Notes: generated by a model from the letters alone, not told the origin. A stretch of 38,953 nucleotides of DNA from JASFYU01 sp045046905 (GCA_045046905.1 JASFYU010000081.1:1-38953), one strand, 5' to 3'; positions 16,056-24,780 are shown, numbered from the stretch's first letter. Program-made: numbers and translations.

Positions 16056-18635
16056 ATGAATTTAAAAAAACTGATTACAATCCCATTTGCAATGATTCTA
16101 CTAGCCGTCATAGGGTGTAAAGAGGATGTTGAGACCAAAACCTATAGTTGGGATCAGGTTGTGGATCGTACATGGGTAGGGGAGCATTTTTGGGCGAACC
16201 GCTTACAAGATTGGGAGGTAAAGGACGGTCGATTGGTCTGTATTCAAAAATCAGTAAAGAAACCCATGCGAACGGTTCATTTGGTAAGTTCGCGCTTAGA
16301 GGGTCAAGGAGATTTTGAAATGTCTGTTCTTACAGGAAGCACGACGAACACTACAGGTTTGAATAAGACAGCGGCTTCTGGCTTTTTAATTGCTGCGGGT
16401 GTATCTATAGATTATAGAGCCGCGGCACTTATACATCACAGTCCGGGTAATGAAGGCGGGTATTTTGCCGGGGTATCGGCAAGTGGTATGCTGTTTATCC
16501 AAGATTTCAATCATATAGAAAAGAAAATGTTGGCCACCGAGCAGCTGGCTGAGCTACCACAGCAGTATCAAATTCAACTCTCCGGAAAACAAAATGGGGC
16601 AGATTATCAAATTGTTCTTCAAGTTCTCGATAGCTCAAAAGCAGTATTAGGGGCACTCACCTATATCATTGATGAGCACAAATTAAAGGGTAATGTAGCG
16701 CTAGTGTCACATCCTGGAACAGGAGAAAATACAGCTTCATTTTGGTTCAATAACTGGCAGTTGTCAGGAAAAAAATTCAACTATGAACCCATGCATACCA
16801 GTGGCCCCATTATCACTGCACAGTATACACTGTCAGATGAATTGGTAAAAATCAATGCCCAATTGATGCCCATAGGTAAAAGCGATACCCAGACCGTTGA
16901 CCTAGAAATAAAAATAGGCGATACTTGGAAAAATGTGGGCACTTCCACTGTTCAAGAATTGTCGTACAATGCACCCTTTAGAATTGAGAATTTCAAGCAT
17001 ACAAGCGATGTTCCTTACCGACTCTCCTATCAATATAAAGATTCAGGAGAGACCTTTTATTATCAGGGGGCTTTTAGGGCCGACCCGGTCGATAAAGATA
17101 CCATAGTGGTAGCCGGGTTTACCGGAAATCACAATTTAGCCAAAGGGGTAGAAAGCGCTCCTTTTAATTGGGCGGAACAGATTTGGTATCCACATACACA
17201 ATTGGTGGGTAATGTAGTAAAACAAGAGGCTGACCTATTGTTTTTTAGTGGAGATCAAATTTATGAAGGAGCTAGTCCGAGCAGCCCCGACAGAAAGAAT
17301 ATTTACAAAGATTATATGTACAAATGGTATTTGTGGTGCTGGGCCTATAGTGATCTTGTCAAAACGGTTCCCAGCATTACTATTCCTGATGACCATGACG
17401 TTTTTCAGGGGAACGTATGGGGTAATGGCGGGGGAGACACCGATATTGATACTAAGGGCGGATATGTGTATGGTGCCGAGTTTGTAAAAATGGTAGAACG
17501 CACTCAGGTAAGTCATTTGCCTGACCCCTATGATGCCACTCCGATAAAGACGGGTATAGGCACCTATTATTCAGAGATGAATTTAGGGCGTATAAGCTTT
17601 GCTATTATTGAGGACAGGAAATTTAAATCAGGGCCGAAGGGCTTGGTTGCCCCTACAAAATCAGGGCGCCCCGATCATGTGATTGATCCTGAATACAGTT
17701 ATGAAATGGCAGACGTAGAAGGGGCGACTCTTTTGGGTGAAAGACAGTTGAATTTTCTCGATAACTGGGCCTCGGACTGGAAAGGTTCGGATATGAAAGT
17801 AGTATTATCACAAACCATTTTCGGAAATATGGCCACACATCATGGGCCCGAACTACAACATCTGTATATGGATTTTGATTCAAACGGTTGGCCTCAGATG
17901 GGCAGGAACAAGGCTTTGAGCAATATTCGAAAAGGCTTTGGTTTTATGCTTGCTGGCGATCAGCATTTAGCGAGCATAGTACACCATGGTATAGATGCTC
18001 AGAATGATGCTGGCTGGTCATTTTGTGTGCCGTCAATAGCCAATTTCTATCCGAGGGCATGGCAGCCCTTTGAAAAACTGGGAGAAAACCATATCGACGG
18101 ACTCCAAGAGTATACGGGAGAATATTTAGACGGTTTCGGGAACAAGGTAAATGTATATGCACATACAAATCCTGGCCCGAAATCTATGGTAGAACCTGCG
18201 GCTTTGCACGACAGGATGCCCGGCTATGGTATTGTGCGATTTGCCAAGAATAGCAGGAACATTACTATGGAATGTTGGCCGAGATATGTAGACCCCACGG
18301 ATCCATCTACGGGAAAACAATATGAGGGCTGGCCGAGGACAATAGCTATGGAAGACAATTATGGGAAAGAGGCGAAAGGGTATCTTGCCACGATTCAGGT
18401 GAAGGGGGCAATGAATACTGTAGTACAGGTATATGACGAAACGGATCAGGAGGTTGTGTATACGCTGCGTATCAAAGGAAATTCTTTTCGACCGAAAATA
18501 TTTGATATAAGACATAGCTATACCCTTAAGGTAGGGGAGCAAGGAGAAGCTTCACAGCCAAAAATATTCAGCGGCCTCAAGGCAGCCAAAAAAGAGGCAA
18601 TCCTATCGGTAGATTTGAGCAATGAAGGCCAGTAG
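16056..18635 (+). CDS. PhoD-like metallophosphatase lipoprotein with N-terminal beta domain
   Basis: 859 residues with a lipobox ending at Cys21 (AVIGC). Three parts are visible. Residues ~25-250 look like a beta-sandwich of the laminin-G/concanavalin type (WVGEHFWANRLQDWEVKDGRL, ending with FWFNNWQLSGK). Residues ~260-345 resemble the Fn3-like N-domain of PhoD phosphatases. From ~350 comes the catalytic domain with GDQIYEG near 397, PDDHDVFQGNVWG near 443 and GDQHLASIVHHG near 634, which supply metal ligands in PhoD-type enzymes. PhoD family members hydrolyse phosphodiesters or phosphomonoesters using Ca/Fe. Position directly after three sulfatases (69-bp gap) suggests processing of a substrate or by-product of the same polymer. 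The extra lectin-like domain would suit carbohydrate binding. A terminator-like hairpin follows. Confidence 0.9.
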   Translation: MNLKKLITIPFAMILLAVIGCKEDVETKTYSWDQVVDRTWVGEHFWANRLQDWEVKDGRLVCIQKSVKKPMRTVHLVSSRLEGQGDFEMSVLTGSTTNTTGLNKTAASGFLIAAGVSIDYRAAALIHHSPGNEGGYFAGVSASGMLFIQDFNHIEKKMLATEQLAELPQQYQIQLSGKQNGADYQIVLQVLDSSKAVLGALTYIIDEHKLKGNVALVSHPGTGENTASFWFNNWQLSGKKFNYEPMHTSGPIITAQYTLSDELVKINAQLMPIGKSDTQTVDLEIKIGDTWKNVGTSTVQELSYNAPFRIENFKHTSDVPYRLSYQYKDSGETFYYQGAFRADPVDKDTIVVAGFTGNHNLAKGVESAPFNWAEQIWYPHTQLVGNVVKQEADLLFFSGDQIYEGASPSSPDRKNIYKDYMYKWYLWCWAYSDLVKTVPSITIPDDHDVFQGNVWGNGGGDTDIDTKGGYVYGAEFVKMVERTQVSHLPDPYDATPIKTGIGTYYSEMNLGRISFAIIEDRKFKSGPKGLVAPTKSGRPDHVIDPEYSYEMADVEGATLLGERQLNFLDNWASDWKGSDMKVVLSQTIFGNMATHHGPELQHLYMDFDSNGWPQMGRNKALSNIRKGFGFMLAGDQHLASIVHHGIDAQNDAGWSFCVPSIANFYPRAWQPFEKLGENHIDGLQEYTGEYLDGFGNKVNVYAHTNPGPKSMVEPAALHDRMPGYGIVRFAKNSRNITMECWPRYVDPTDPSTGKQYEGWPRTIAMEDNYGKEAKGYLATIQVKGAMNTVVQVYDETDQEVVYTLRIKGNSFRPKIFDIRHSYTLKVGEQGEASQPKIFSGLKAAKKEAILSVDLSNEGQ

Positions 18636-18650
18636 GTCCTTATCGCAAGC

Positions 18651-18684
18651 AGGGCCATGCGCATTGGTGTTTTCATGGCCTTTC
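18651..18684 (+). terminator. Terminator-like hairpin after the sulfatase/PhoD operon
   Basis: GGCCATG (18653-18659) pairs with CATGGCC (18674-18680), followed by TTTCT. G52/T81 and A51/T82 can extend the stem. It starts 16 bp after the PhoD stop. Confidence 0.5.
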
Positions 18685-18822
18685 TGAGTCCAGGTGTTTG
18701 GTGATACTGAAGAAGTTTAGTTGAGGTAGTTTAGTGTTAAATTGGGAGTAAACCAATGAGTGACAAAAAAACGCTTTTCCCAGAGGGCAGGATCGGCAAA
18801 TTCTTGTATATTTCGGTTTATA

Positions 18823-18839
18823 CTCACCACACTGGTGAG
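18823..18839 (+). promoter_or_regulatory. Leader hairpin before the HemJ-like gene
   Basis: CTCACC-ACACT-GGTGAG, a perfect 6-bp stem ending 13 bp before the start codon at 18853. A -7-like box TATATTTC lies at 18807-18814, so the hairpin would be at the very 5' end of the mRNA. It could affect stability or translation, or be an operator. Confidence 0.35.
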
Positions 18840-18852
18840 AATCAATTATTCA

Positions 18853-19404
18853 ATGTCAGAATACTATAACTACATAAAAGCATTACACCTCATTTTCGTG
18901 ATTACCTGGTTTGCGGGCCTGTTTTATATTCCCCGTTTGTTCATCTACCATATAGAAGCGAATAAAAAGCCCTCGCCCGACAAAGAGATTTTAAGTGAGC
19001 AGCTTAAATTGATGACCAAACGGCTGTGGTATATCATTACATGGCCCTCCGCTATTTTGGCCGTATTTTTCGCCATTTGGCTATTGATATTGACACCCGT
19101 CTGGTTGCAACAACCCTGGATGCATGTGAAATTGGTTTTTGTAGTACTATTGATTTTATACCATCTAAAAAGCCATCAGATCTTTAAACAATTGCAGCGT
19201 GATGAGATAAAATACACTTCTAGGTTTATGCGCATCTATAATGAGGGTGCTACCTTGATTCTTTTTGCCATAATTTTCTTGGTGACGCTTAAAAGTACTA
19301 TTAGCTGGATTTTTGGCGTGGTCGGTATCGTGGTTCTTGGCATAGTATTGATGCTGGGTATTAAATTGTACAAACGTATCAGGAATACGAATCCGAAGGC
19401 ATAA
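18853..19404 (+). CDS. hemJ: HemJ-like protoporphyrinogen IX oxidase / CopD-family membrane protein
   Basis: 183 residues from ATG 18853. A longer frame from 18760 exists, but its first 31 residues do not look like the family, and a hairpin and a -7-like box lie inside it. Four or five transmembrane helices are visible. The first carries the family pattern KALHLIFVITWFAGLFYIPRLFIYH, with the conserved His and Arg; WMHVKLV in the third supplies a conserved Lys. HemJ oxidises protoporphyrinogen IX to protoporphyrin IX, using bound haem. It would deliver the substrate of the HemH encoded at 2156. The call rests on length, topology and the first-helix motif; a related CopD-type protein of unknown role is the alternative. 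Confidence 0.85.
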   Translation: MSEYYNYIKALHLIFVITWFAGLFYIPRLFIYHIEANKKPSPDKEILSEQLKLMTKRLWYIITWPSAILAVFFAIWLLILTPVWLQQPWMHVKLVFVVLLILYHLKSHQIFKQLQRDEIKYTSRFMRIYNEGATLILFAIIFLVTLKSTISWIFGVVGIVVLGIVLMLGIKLYKRIRNTNPKA

Positions 19405-19517
19405 GGTAGTTGTCGAAGCCTTGATATCAGTACTAATACCTCTCTGATTACTGATGAAAATTTGAGTTTTGATATGGGTTTTGAGTTAGTTGGGTTTTCT
19501 AGGGCATAAAGCGAGTT

Positions 19518-19534
19518 CAAGCAAGACTTGCTTG
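19518..19534. promoter_or_regulatory. Palindrome upstream of NtrY-like kinase
   Basis: CAAGCAAG-A-CTTGCTTG, perfect 8-bp arms. It ends 13 bp before the -7-like box at 19548, so it overlaps where the -33 contact would be. A regulator bound here could block or assist transcription of the kinase gene. Confidence 0.4.
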
Positions 19535-19547
19535 GCTTGATTATTGT

Positions 19548-19555
19548 TATCTTTA
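19548..19555 (+). promoter_or_regulatory. -7-like box of NtrY-like kinase gene
   Basis: TATCTTTA, one base off TAnnTTTG. It ends 19 bp before the TTG start at 19574, the same spacing as for the djlA-like and DUF3109 genes. It lies after the longer alternative TTG at 19544, which argues against that start. Confidence 0.45.
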
Positions 19556-19573
19556 ATCTCAAATTATAAATAC

Positions 19574-21034
19574 TTGTTCAGAAAACTATCGCTAAGATCC
19601 CGTATAATCATTACCATGGTCGTCTTGGTGCTAATATCATCGGTATTGATTGCGGGTATAACGGTGTATCAATACCGTGAGGTGACCAGAGACTATCACG
19701 AGATTCGTTTGGGCAAAAAAGAAGAACAGATTAGGCAGAGTATCAACTATGTCTTAAAAGAAACCACCTACCCTCAGGTCACCGAAAACTTAGGTTTTAT
19801 TTTTAATTATGAAATCTATGTAATCGCCGATGTGCAGAACATCAACTTCAATATTTACGACCTCGAAGGGGGCTTGATTAAGAGCTCTAGACCTACCTCT
19901 AGGTTTGAAAATGATTCTATCTCGAATTGTTTGGACTCCGAAGTACTCAATAATTTAGAAACAAGTGTAAACAAGCGGTATGTCGAAGAAAATTCCGTAG
20001 CTGGTGACAAATACAAGGCGTCGTATACTTATATCAACGATAATAAATACAAGCCAATAGGGATACTGAATTTGCCCTATTTTGAGGATAATTCCTTTAG
20101 TGATATGGAGTTAAGAGAGATTTTGATCCGCCTAGGCGGCGTTTATATCGTGATATTATTGGTAGCTATAGCATTGGCTTATTTTATTTCTAAATACATT
20201 ACCCGTTCACTTCAGACGATTTCTGATATGATGGAAAAGACGGGTCTTACAAAGCGCAATAAAAAAATCTTTATTAAGAATCCTAGCGTGGAGATTGAAA
20301 AATTGGTTGCGTCCTATAATGGTATGATTGATGAGTTGGAGCAGAGTGCCGTAAAGTTGGCCCGTAGCGAGCGAGAGCAGGCATGGCGTGAAATGGCGAA
20401 ACAGGTGGCCCATGAAATAAAGAATCCCTTAACCCCGATGCGTTTGACCGTACAGAGTTTTGAGCGCAAATTTGACCCCGAGGACCCAGATGTGAAAACA
20501 AAGCTTGCCGAATATTCAAAAACATTGATTCAGCAGATTGATACCATGAGCAGTATCGCTTCGGCCTTTTCCAATTTTGCAGAAATGCCTGCGCAGCAGA
20601 ATGAAACCCTCAACGTGGTGAAAATAGTTAAGTTGGCGGTCGACATTTTTAATGAAAGCTATATTCATTTTATTGCCGAAGAAGAAGAAATCATTGCGAA
20701 ATTAGACCGTACACAACTTATACGTGTAGTGACAAATTTGGTAAAAAATGCGATACAAGCCGTGCCTGAGGTAGCCTCGCCCCGTATTTTGGTTTCGGTA
20801 GCATCGGAGGGTAATTTTGTAAAAGTTTCGGTGGCCGACAATGGAATAGGAATTACCGATGATTTTAGACAAAAGATTTTTGAGCCTAAGTTTACGACCA
20901 AATCTAGTGGAATGGGCTTAGGACTGGGTATGGTAAAGAACATCGTAGAGACGTATAAGGGCAGTATCGACTTTAGCTCCCTCCCAGGAAAGGGAACCGT
21001 GTTCACCGTTAAATTTCCGAAAGGGGAAATATAG
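19574..21034 (+). CDS. NtrY-like sensor histidine kinase
   Basis: 486 residues from TTG 19574 (MFRKLSLRSR); the frame extends to a TTG at 19544, but the -7-like box makes the later start more likely. The first transmembrane helix covers residues ~12-32, a periplasmic sensor region of ~150 residues follows, then a second helix near residues 190-210, a HAMP-like linker (TRSLQTISDMM), and the kinase core. The phosphoacceptor motif is MAKQVAHEIKNPLTPMRLTVQSF (His near 279), the form seen in NtrY/NtrB relatives. ATPase boxes are LVKNAIQAV, VADNGIGI, KFTTKSSGMGLGLGMVKNI and GKGTVFTVKFP. No response regulator is adjacent, so it is an orphan here. The enoyl-CoA hydratase gene follows after 35 bp and is probably co-transcribed. 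Confidence 0.92.
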   Translation: MFRKLSLRSRIIITMVVLVLISSVLIAGITVYQYREVTRDYHEIRLGKKEEQIRQSINYVLKETTYPQVTENLGFIFNYEIYVIADVQNINFNIYDLEGGLIKSSRPTSRFENDSISNCLDSEVLNNLETSVNKRYVEENSVAGDKYKASYTYINDNKYKPIGILNLPYFEDNSFSDMELREILIRLGGVYIVILLVAIALAYFISKYITRSLQTISDMMEKTGLTKRNKKIFIKNPSVEIEKLVASYNGMIDELEQSAVKLARSEREQAWREMAKQVAHEIKNPLTPMRLTVQSFERKFDPEDPDVKTKLAEYSKTLIQQIDTMSSIASAFSNFAEMPAQQNETLNVVKIVKLAVDIFNESYIHFIAEEEEIIAKLDRTQLIRVVTNLVKNAIQAVPEVASPRILVSVASEGNFVKVSVADNGIGITDDFRQKIFEPKFTTKSSGMGLGLGMVKNIVETYKGSIDFSSLPGKGTVFTVKFPKGEI

Positions 21035-21069
21035 TTGACAATATCTAATTTTTTTAATCAGATAGTACA

Positions 21070-21852
21070 ATGAGCTACAATACCATTTTAATCACACAAG
21101 AAGGTGACCTTGCAATACTGACCATAAATCGCCCAAATAAGTTAAACGCCCTAAACCGTGAAACGATCCAAGAATTACATGATGCTCTAAAGGCATTGGA
21201 CGCAAAAAAGAAGGTCAAGGTCATTATTATTACCGGCAGCGGTGAAAAGGCCTTTGTTGCAGGCGCAGATATTGCCGAGTTTGCACATTATTCGGTCAAG
21301 GAAGGGTCCAAACTGGCAAAGAAAGGCCAGAAACTTTTGTTCGATTATATAGAAAACCTATCCACCCCCGTAATTGCTGCGATAAATGGCTTCGCCCTTG
21401 GGGGAGGTTTAGAACTGGCCATGGCCTGTCATTTTCGTGTAGCAAGCCACAATGCTAAAATGGGACTTCCTGAGGTTTCCTTAGGTGTAATTCCCGGGTA
21501 CGGGGGTACACAACGTTTACCGCAGTTGGTCGGCAAGGGCAAGGCCATGGAGCTTATCATGACCGCAGGAATGATCCATGCTGAAGCTGCTTTGGAATGT
21601 GGTCTGGTAAATTATGTGATTCCTGAAGAGGAATTGATGGGGTTCTGTAAGAAAATAGCGACCAAGATTGCCAATAATTCTTCCGTGGCCATTGCCCATG
21701 CAATAAAAGCGATAAATGCGGGTTTTAAAAGTAATAACAACGGCTATGGTTTCGAAATTGAAGCTTTCGGAACCTGCTTTGGAACTGCCGATTTTGAAGA
21801 AGGTACTACTGCCTTTTTAGAAAAACGGAAAGCGCAATTTCCGGGCGGATAG
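21070..21852 (+). CDS. Enoyl-CoA hydratase/isomerase (crotonase) family
   Basis: 260 residues, complete. The crotonase fold signatures are NRPNKLNALNRETIQEL at the start, AFVAGADIAEF forming the first half of the oxyanion hole near residue 65, and ALGGGLELAMACHFRVAS near 108-125 for the second half. Both catalytic Glu positions are present: GLPEVSLGVIPGYGGTQRL contains one, and the other is in GGLELAMAC. The protein should hydrate trans-2-enoyl-CoA in fatty-acid or related acyl-CoA breakdown in the cytoplasm; exact substrate unknown. It is sandwiched between the kinase and a secreted protein with short gaps. The neighbours do not clarify the pathway. Confidence 0.95.
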   Translation: MSYNTILITQEGDLAILTINRPNKLNALNRETIQELHDALKALDAKKKVKVIIITGSGEKAFVAGADIAEFAHYSVKEGSKLAKKGQKLLFDYIENLSTPVIAAINGFALGGGLELAMACHFRVASHNAKMGLPEVSLGVIPGYGGTQRLPQLVGKGKAMELIMTAGMIHAEAALECGLVNYVIPEEELMGFCKKIATKIANNSSVAIAHAIKAINAGFKSNNNGYGFEIEAFGTCFGTADFEEGTTAFLEKRKAQFPGG

Positions 21853-21873
21853 TAAATTTAAAATACCCTGCCT

Positions 21874-23430
21874 ATGACTTTGCGAAAAAAAATACCCACA
21901 CTTTTTTTCCTTATTGTTTTCCTTGCCATAAAGGCACAGGATATTCCTGTGGAATACAGTTTTGGTGAAAAATATAGCGACAGGTACCGGTACTCGAATC
22001 TCTTGACCATATCCGATGATGAACAGCAAGGGTCGATTCTTATACGGTCCTATTATACCGGGGTAATTCTTAGGCCCAAAGGCTATTTCATCGAGAGGTA
22101 TAATGCCGACTTAGAGCTTGTGTCAGATTATAATTACAAGCTTAAAAATGCCAATTTCGTAAATGGATTTGTCCGAAACGGACAAATATATTTACTGTTT
22201 TTAGATTATAATTATGATAAGGGGACTTATGATTATGTCATGCACCACAGTCCAATATCTGACTTTAATTTTACGACTAAAACTATACTTTCGATACCTT
22301 CACAAGAAGTGCGTCAGCCTTTGGATCGAAATTATTACAACCGAAATTTTTCATCGGGCTTTACTACCTCGGTTTTGTTTGATGACAGTAAATCGGCATT
22401 TGTTATTACGACTCATTTTAAAAAGGGGAAGAACAATCAACATTTTATCTACCTCTTTGATACCAGTTTGCGAAAATTAATCACACATGATTTCTCTTCG
22501 GAGGTCGAGGACAAAAATTATTCTTTTGAGAATATTGCGATTTCTAAGAATTTGGAGAACGTATATATTGTTGGCAAGGCCTATTTTAAGAAAAAACGCT
22601 TTACGGCCTTGGAACGCAAATTTCAATATGAAATGATCCAGATTTCAAGGAGTGGTGCCAAGACCCAAACCTTTGATGACTCTGGTAAATATTCAGAGGC
22701 CCTAAAACCTGTTTTAATCGATGGCAAGCTCTTTTGTGTTGGGTTTTATGCCGATAGAAAGGACAATAGGTATAACGGGCTGGCCTATTTTGATATAGAC
22801 CCCCATAGTTTGGCTATAAAGAGCAAAAAATACAATCCGTTTTCACGGCAGTTTATGTTAGATAAGTTTGGTCGTGAAGAGGACAAGAGAATTAAAAATC
22901 TAGTTTTTAAAAATGTGAGCGTCACCAGTGATGGATCAATCTTGTACAATGCCGAGGAGTATTTTGTCACTAAAAGTGTACAGGCAAACTCTAGTGGGGG
23001 TAGGGTGAAAATAGAACGTTTTCACCACAATGATATCGTAAGTGCTAAACTAAACGCCCTTGGCGATATGATCTGGGTACGTAATATAAATAAGGCTGAG
23101 GTCACGCAAGGTGATGGGGCCTATGCCTCATACAGTTCGTATGCCAAGGACGGCAACACCTATTTTTTTATTAGTACCGCCGCCGAAAACCCGCAGTTAT
23201 TAAGTGGTGAACGCCTGATTTTTAAACAAGGCCTGAGCCGTAACCGCAATGTTTTTGCCATACAATTGAATCAGAAGGGTCAGGTTAGCTATAAGAAGAT
23301 TATAGATAGCAAAGATGCGCGCTTGCCCTTGATGGTCTCCAAACCCTTGATTAATGCCAGCGAAAACCATTTGCTGTTCTATGCCAAGCGTGGTAGCAAA
23401 AAACAGCTGGTAAAAATCTCTTTACATTAA
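21874..23430 (+). CDS. Large secreted protein of unknown function, beta-rich
   Basis: 518 residues. Residues 1-20 are a Sec signal peptide (KKIPTLFFLIVFLAIKAQ). The mature part is rich in aromatic residues and has a regular pattern of short beta-type strands ending in Asp/Asn turns (for example NGQIYLLFLDYNYDKGTYDY, ENVYIVGKAYFKKKRFTALE, NGLAYFDIDPHSLAIKSKKY). This rhythm fits a beta-propeller or a similar repeated sheet protein. I do not recognise a named family or catalytic residues. It follows the enoyl-CoA hydratase after 21 bp on the same strand, so co-transcription is likely, but a shared function is not obvious. Periplasmic or extracellular location is the only firm conclusion. Confidence 0.8.
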   Translation: MTLRKKIPTLFFLIVFLAIKAQDIPVEYSFGEKYSDRYRYSNLLTISDDEQQGSILIRSYYTGVILRPKGYFIERYNADLELVSDYNYKLKNANFVNGFVRNGQIYLLFLDYNYDKGTYDYVMHHSPISDFNFTTKTILSIPSQEVRQPLDRNYYNRNFSSGFTTSVLFDDSKSAFVITTHFKKGKNNQHFIYLFDTSLRKLITHDFSSEVEDKNYSFENIAISKNLENVYIVGKAYFKKKRFTALERKFQYEMIQISRSGAKTQTFDDSGKYSEALKPVLIDGKLFCVGFYADRKDNRYNGLAYFDIDPHSLAIKSKKYNPFSRQFMLDKFGREEDKRIKNLVFKNVSVTSDGSILYNAEEYFVTKSVQANSSGGRVKIERFHHNDIVSAKLNALGDMIWVRNINKAEVTQGDGAYASYSSYAKDGNTYFFISTAAENPQLLSGERLIFKQGLSRNRNVFAIQLNQKGQVSYKKIIDSKDARLPLMVSKPLINASENHLLFYAKRGSKKQLVKISLH

Positions 23431-23563
23431 AATTATCGCGTAGTGCATGTAGTTCTCTGTCGTGCAAAAGAGGATATTTTACAGTGATGTAGGTCATCAA
23501 CCTTCATAAGAAGCCCAAAAGCAGGTTTTAGAATCGTTAAATATCAAAATAGTATGTGACAAA

Positions 23564-23597
23564 ATGGATTTATTCCATATTTTTGGAATAAATCCAT
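23564..23597. promoter_or_regulatory. Perfect 13-bp inverted repeat around a -7 box
   Basis: ATGGATTTATTCC (23564-23576) and GGAATAAATCCAT (23585-23597) are exact inverse complements around an 8-bp loop. The loop plus its first flanking base forms TATTTTTG (23578-23585), a perfect Bacteroidetes -7 box TAnnTTTG, 18 bp before the ATG of the radical SAM gene at 23604. A TGTG lies 19 bp upstream at the -33 position. This arrangement suits an operator that covers the promoter, or an RNA hairpin if transcription starts further upstream. Confidence 0.65.
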
Positions 23598-23603
23598 AAA
23601 TTA

Positions 23604-24674
23604 ATGCAAAAAGAATACCTGAAAGGGCGTGGAGCGCAGCAGAATACGCCAAATAAATTTTTAGAGCATATATATGAAACTCGAGATGATTTTCTAGAGT
23701 TCTGTCGAATCGAAGGTGAAGAAGCCGATAGGAACAAGACACAGTACATTCCCATTTTTCCAAAAACGATCGTAAACAAGGTTACCAGCCCTGATGTAGG
23801 CATGCAATATTCGATGAACCCCTATCAGGGCTGTGAGCATGGCTGTATCTATTGTTATGCCCGAAATACCCATGAATTCTGGGGCTATAGTGCGGGACTC
23901 GATTTTGAACGAAAAATTTTAATCAAAAAAGATGCCCCTAAGTTGCTTGAGGCAAAACTAAAAAGTAAACATTGGAAGGCACAGACCATTGTTCTTTCAG
24001 GAAACACAGATTGCTATCAGCCTGCGGAAAAAAAATTTGAGATTACCAGAGCGTGTTTAGAAGTGTTTTTAAAATACAGACATCCCGTGGGTTTGATTAC
24101 AAAAAACAGCTTGGTTTTAAGAGATTTGGAGCTCCTTAAAGAACTGAACAAACATGGGCTGATCGGAGTGAATATATCGATCACTTCATTGTCTGAAGAG
24201 ACAAGGAGGATTCTAGAGCCGCGGACTACAACTATAAAAAAGCGCTTGGAGACTATTCGAATCTTATCGGAACAAACTATTCCTGTAAACGCTATGTTGG
24301 CCCCGATAATTCCAGGAATCAACAGTCATGAGATAATGAATTTGGCAAAGGCGGTTTCTGAAAATGGTGCCAGATCGTTTGCTTTTACCGTAGTTCGACT
24401 CAATGGGGCCATAGGGCAAATTTTTACTGATTGGATTAAGAAAACCTTACCTGATCGGGCCGACAAGGTTTTGCATCAGATTGAAGCCTGTCATAGCGGC
24501 ACCTTAAATGACAGCCGTTTTGGTATACGAAGTAGGGGAGAGGGCAAAATCGCTACGCAAATTCACGACTTGATGCGTTTGGCTAAACACAGCTATTTTA
24601 AGGGTCAAAGCTTTCCGAAACTCAATACAGAATTACATGAACAGTATAAACAGGGTCAGCTGCGATTGTTTTAA
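23604..24674 (+). CDS. PA0069-family radical SAM protein
   Basis: 356 residues. The N-terminal KGRGAQ start is typical of the family. The radical SAM cluster motif is Cys77-x3-Cys81-x2-Cys84 in YQGCEHGCIYCYARNTHEFWG, followed by VLSGNTDCYQPAE, LITKNSLVLRDLELL, VNISITSL and NAMLAPIIPGINSHEI. This pattern belongs to the group related to spore photoproduct lyase, whose PA0069-like members have no established reaction. It should bind one [4Fe-4S] cluster and cleave S-adenosylmethionine. It lacks the extra C-terminal cysteine clusters of anaerobic sulfatase maturases, so it is unlikely to serve the sulfatases at 8.4-16 kb. The gene stands alone with a strongly structured promoter region. Confidence 0.92.
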   Translation: MQKEYLKGRGAQQNTPNKFLEHIYETRDDFLEFCRIEGEEADRNKTQYIPIFPKTIVNKVTSPDVGMQYSMNPYQGCEHGCIYCYARNTHEFWGYSAGLDFERKILIKKDAPKLLEAKLKSKHWKAQTIVLSGNTDCYQPAEKKFEITRACLEVFLKYRHPVGLITKNSLVLRDLELLKELNKHGLIGVNISITSLSEETRRILEPRTTTIKKRLETIRILSEQTIPVNAMLAPIIPGINSHEIMNLAKAVSENGARSFAFTVVRLNGAIGQIFTDWIKKTLPDRADKVLHQIEACHSGTLNDSRFGIRSRGEGKIATQIHDLMRLAKHSYFKGQSFPKLNTELHEQYKQGQLRLF

Positions 24675-24689
24675 TCGCTCATTGAGGGT

Positions 24690-24780
24690 TTAATCCCACC
24701 GGTGGGTTTAATTCTTCCGAGGCTTGCCTAGAAATAAAAAATGTTTTTCCGTAACATACCTCGTAGCCTTGGGTAGCGCT
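24690..24780 (+). repeat. Dispersed intergenic repeat, copy 4 (degenerate)
   Basis: AATCCCACCGGTGGGTTTAA, then AAAATGTTTTTCCGT and ATACCTCGTAGCCTTGGGTAG, in the same order as the head, core and tail of the copies at 8152 and 32968. Confidence 0.45.

Noticed and set aside
23604..24674. Radical SAM protein as the maturase of the sulfatases
   Set aside because: It has the PA0069/photoproduct-lyase-like pattern with a single CxxxCxxC cluster and lacks the extra cysteine clusters of anaerobic sulfatase maturases.
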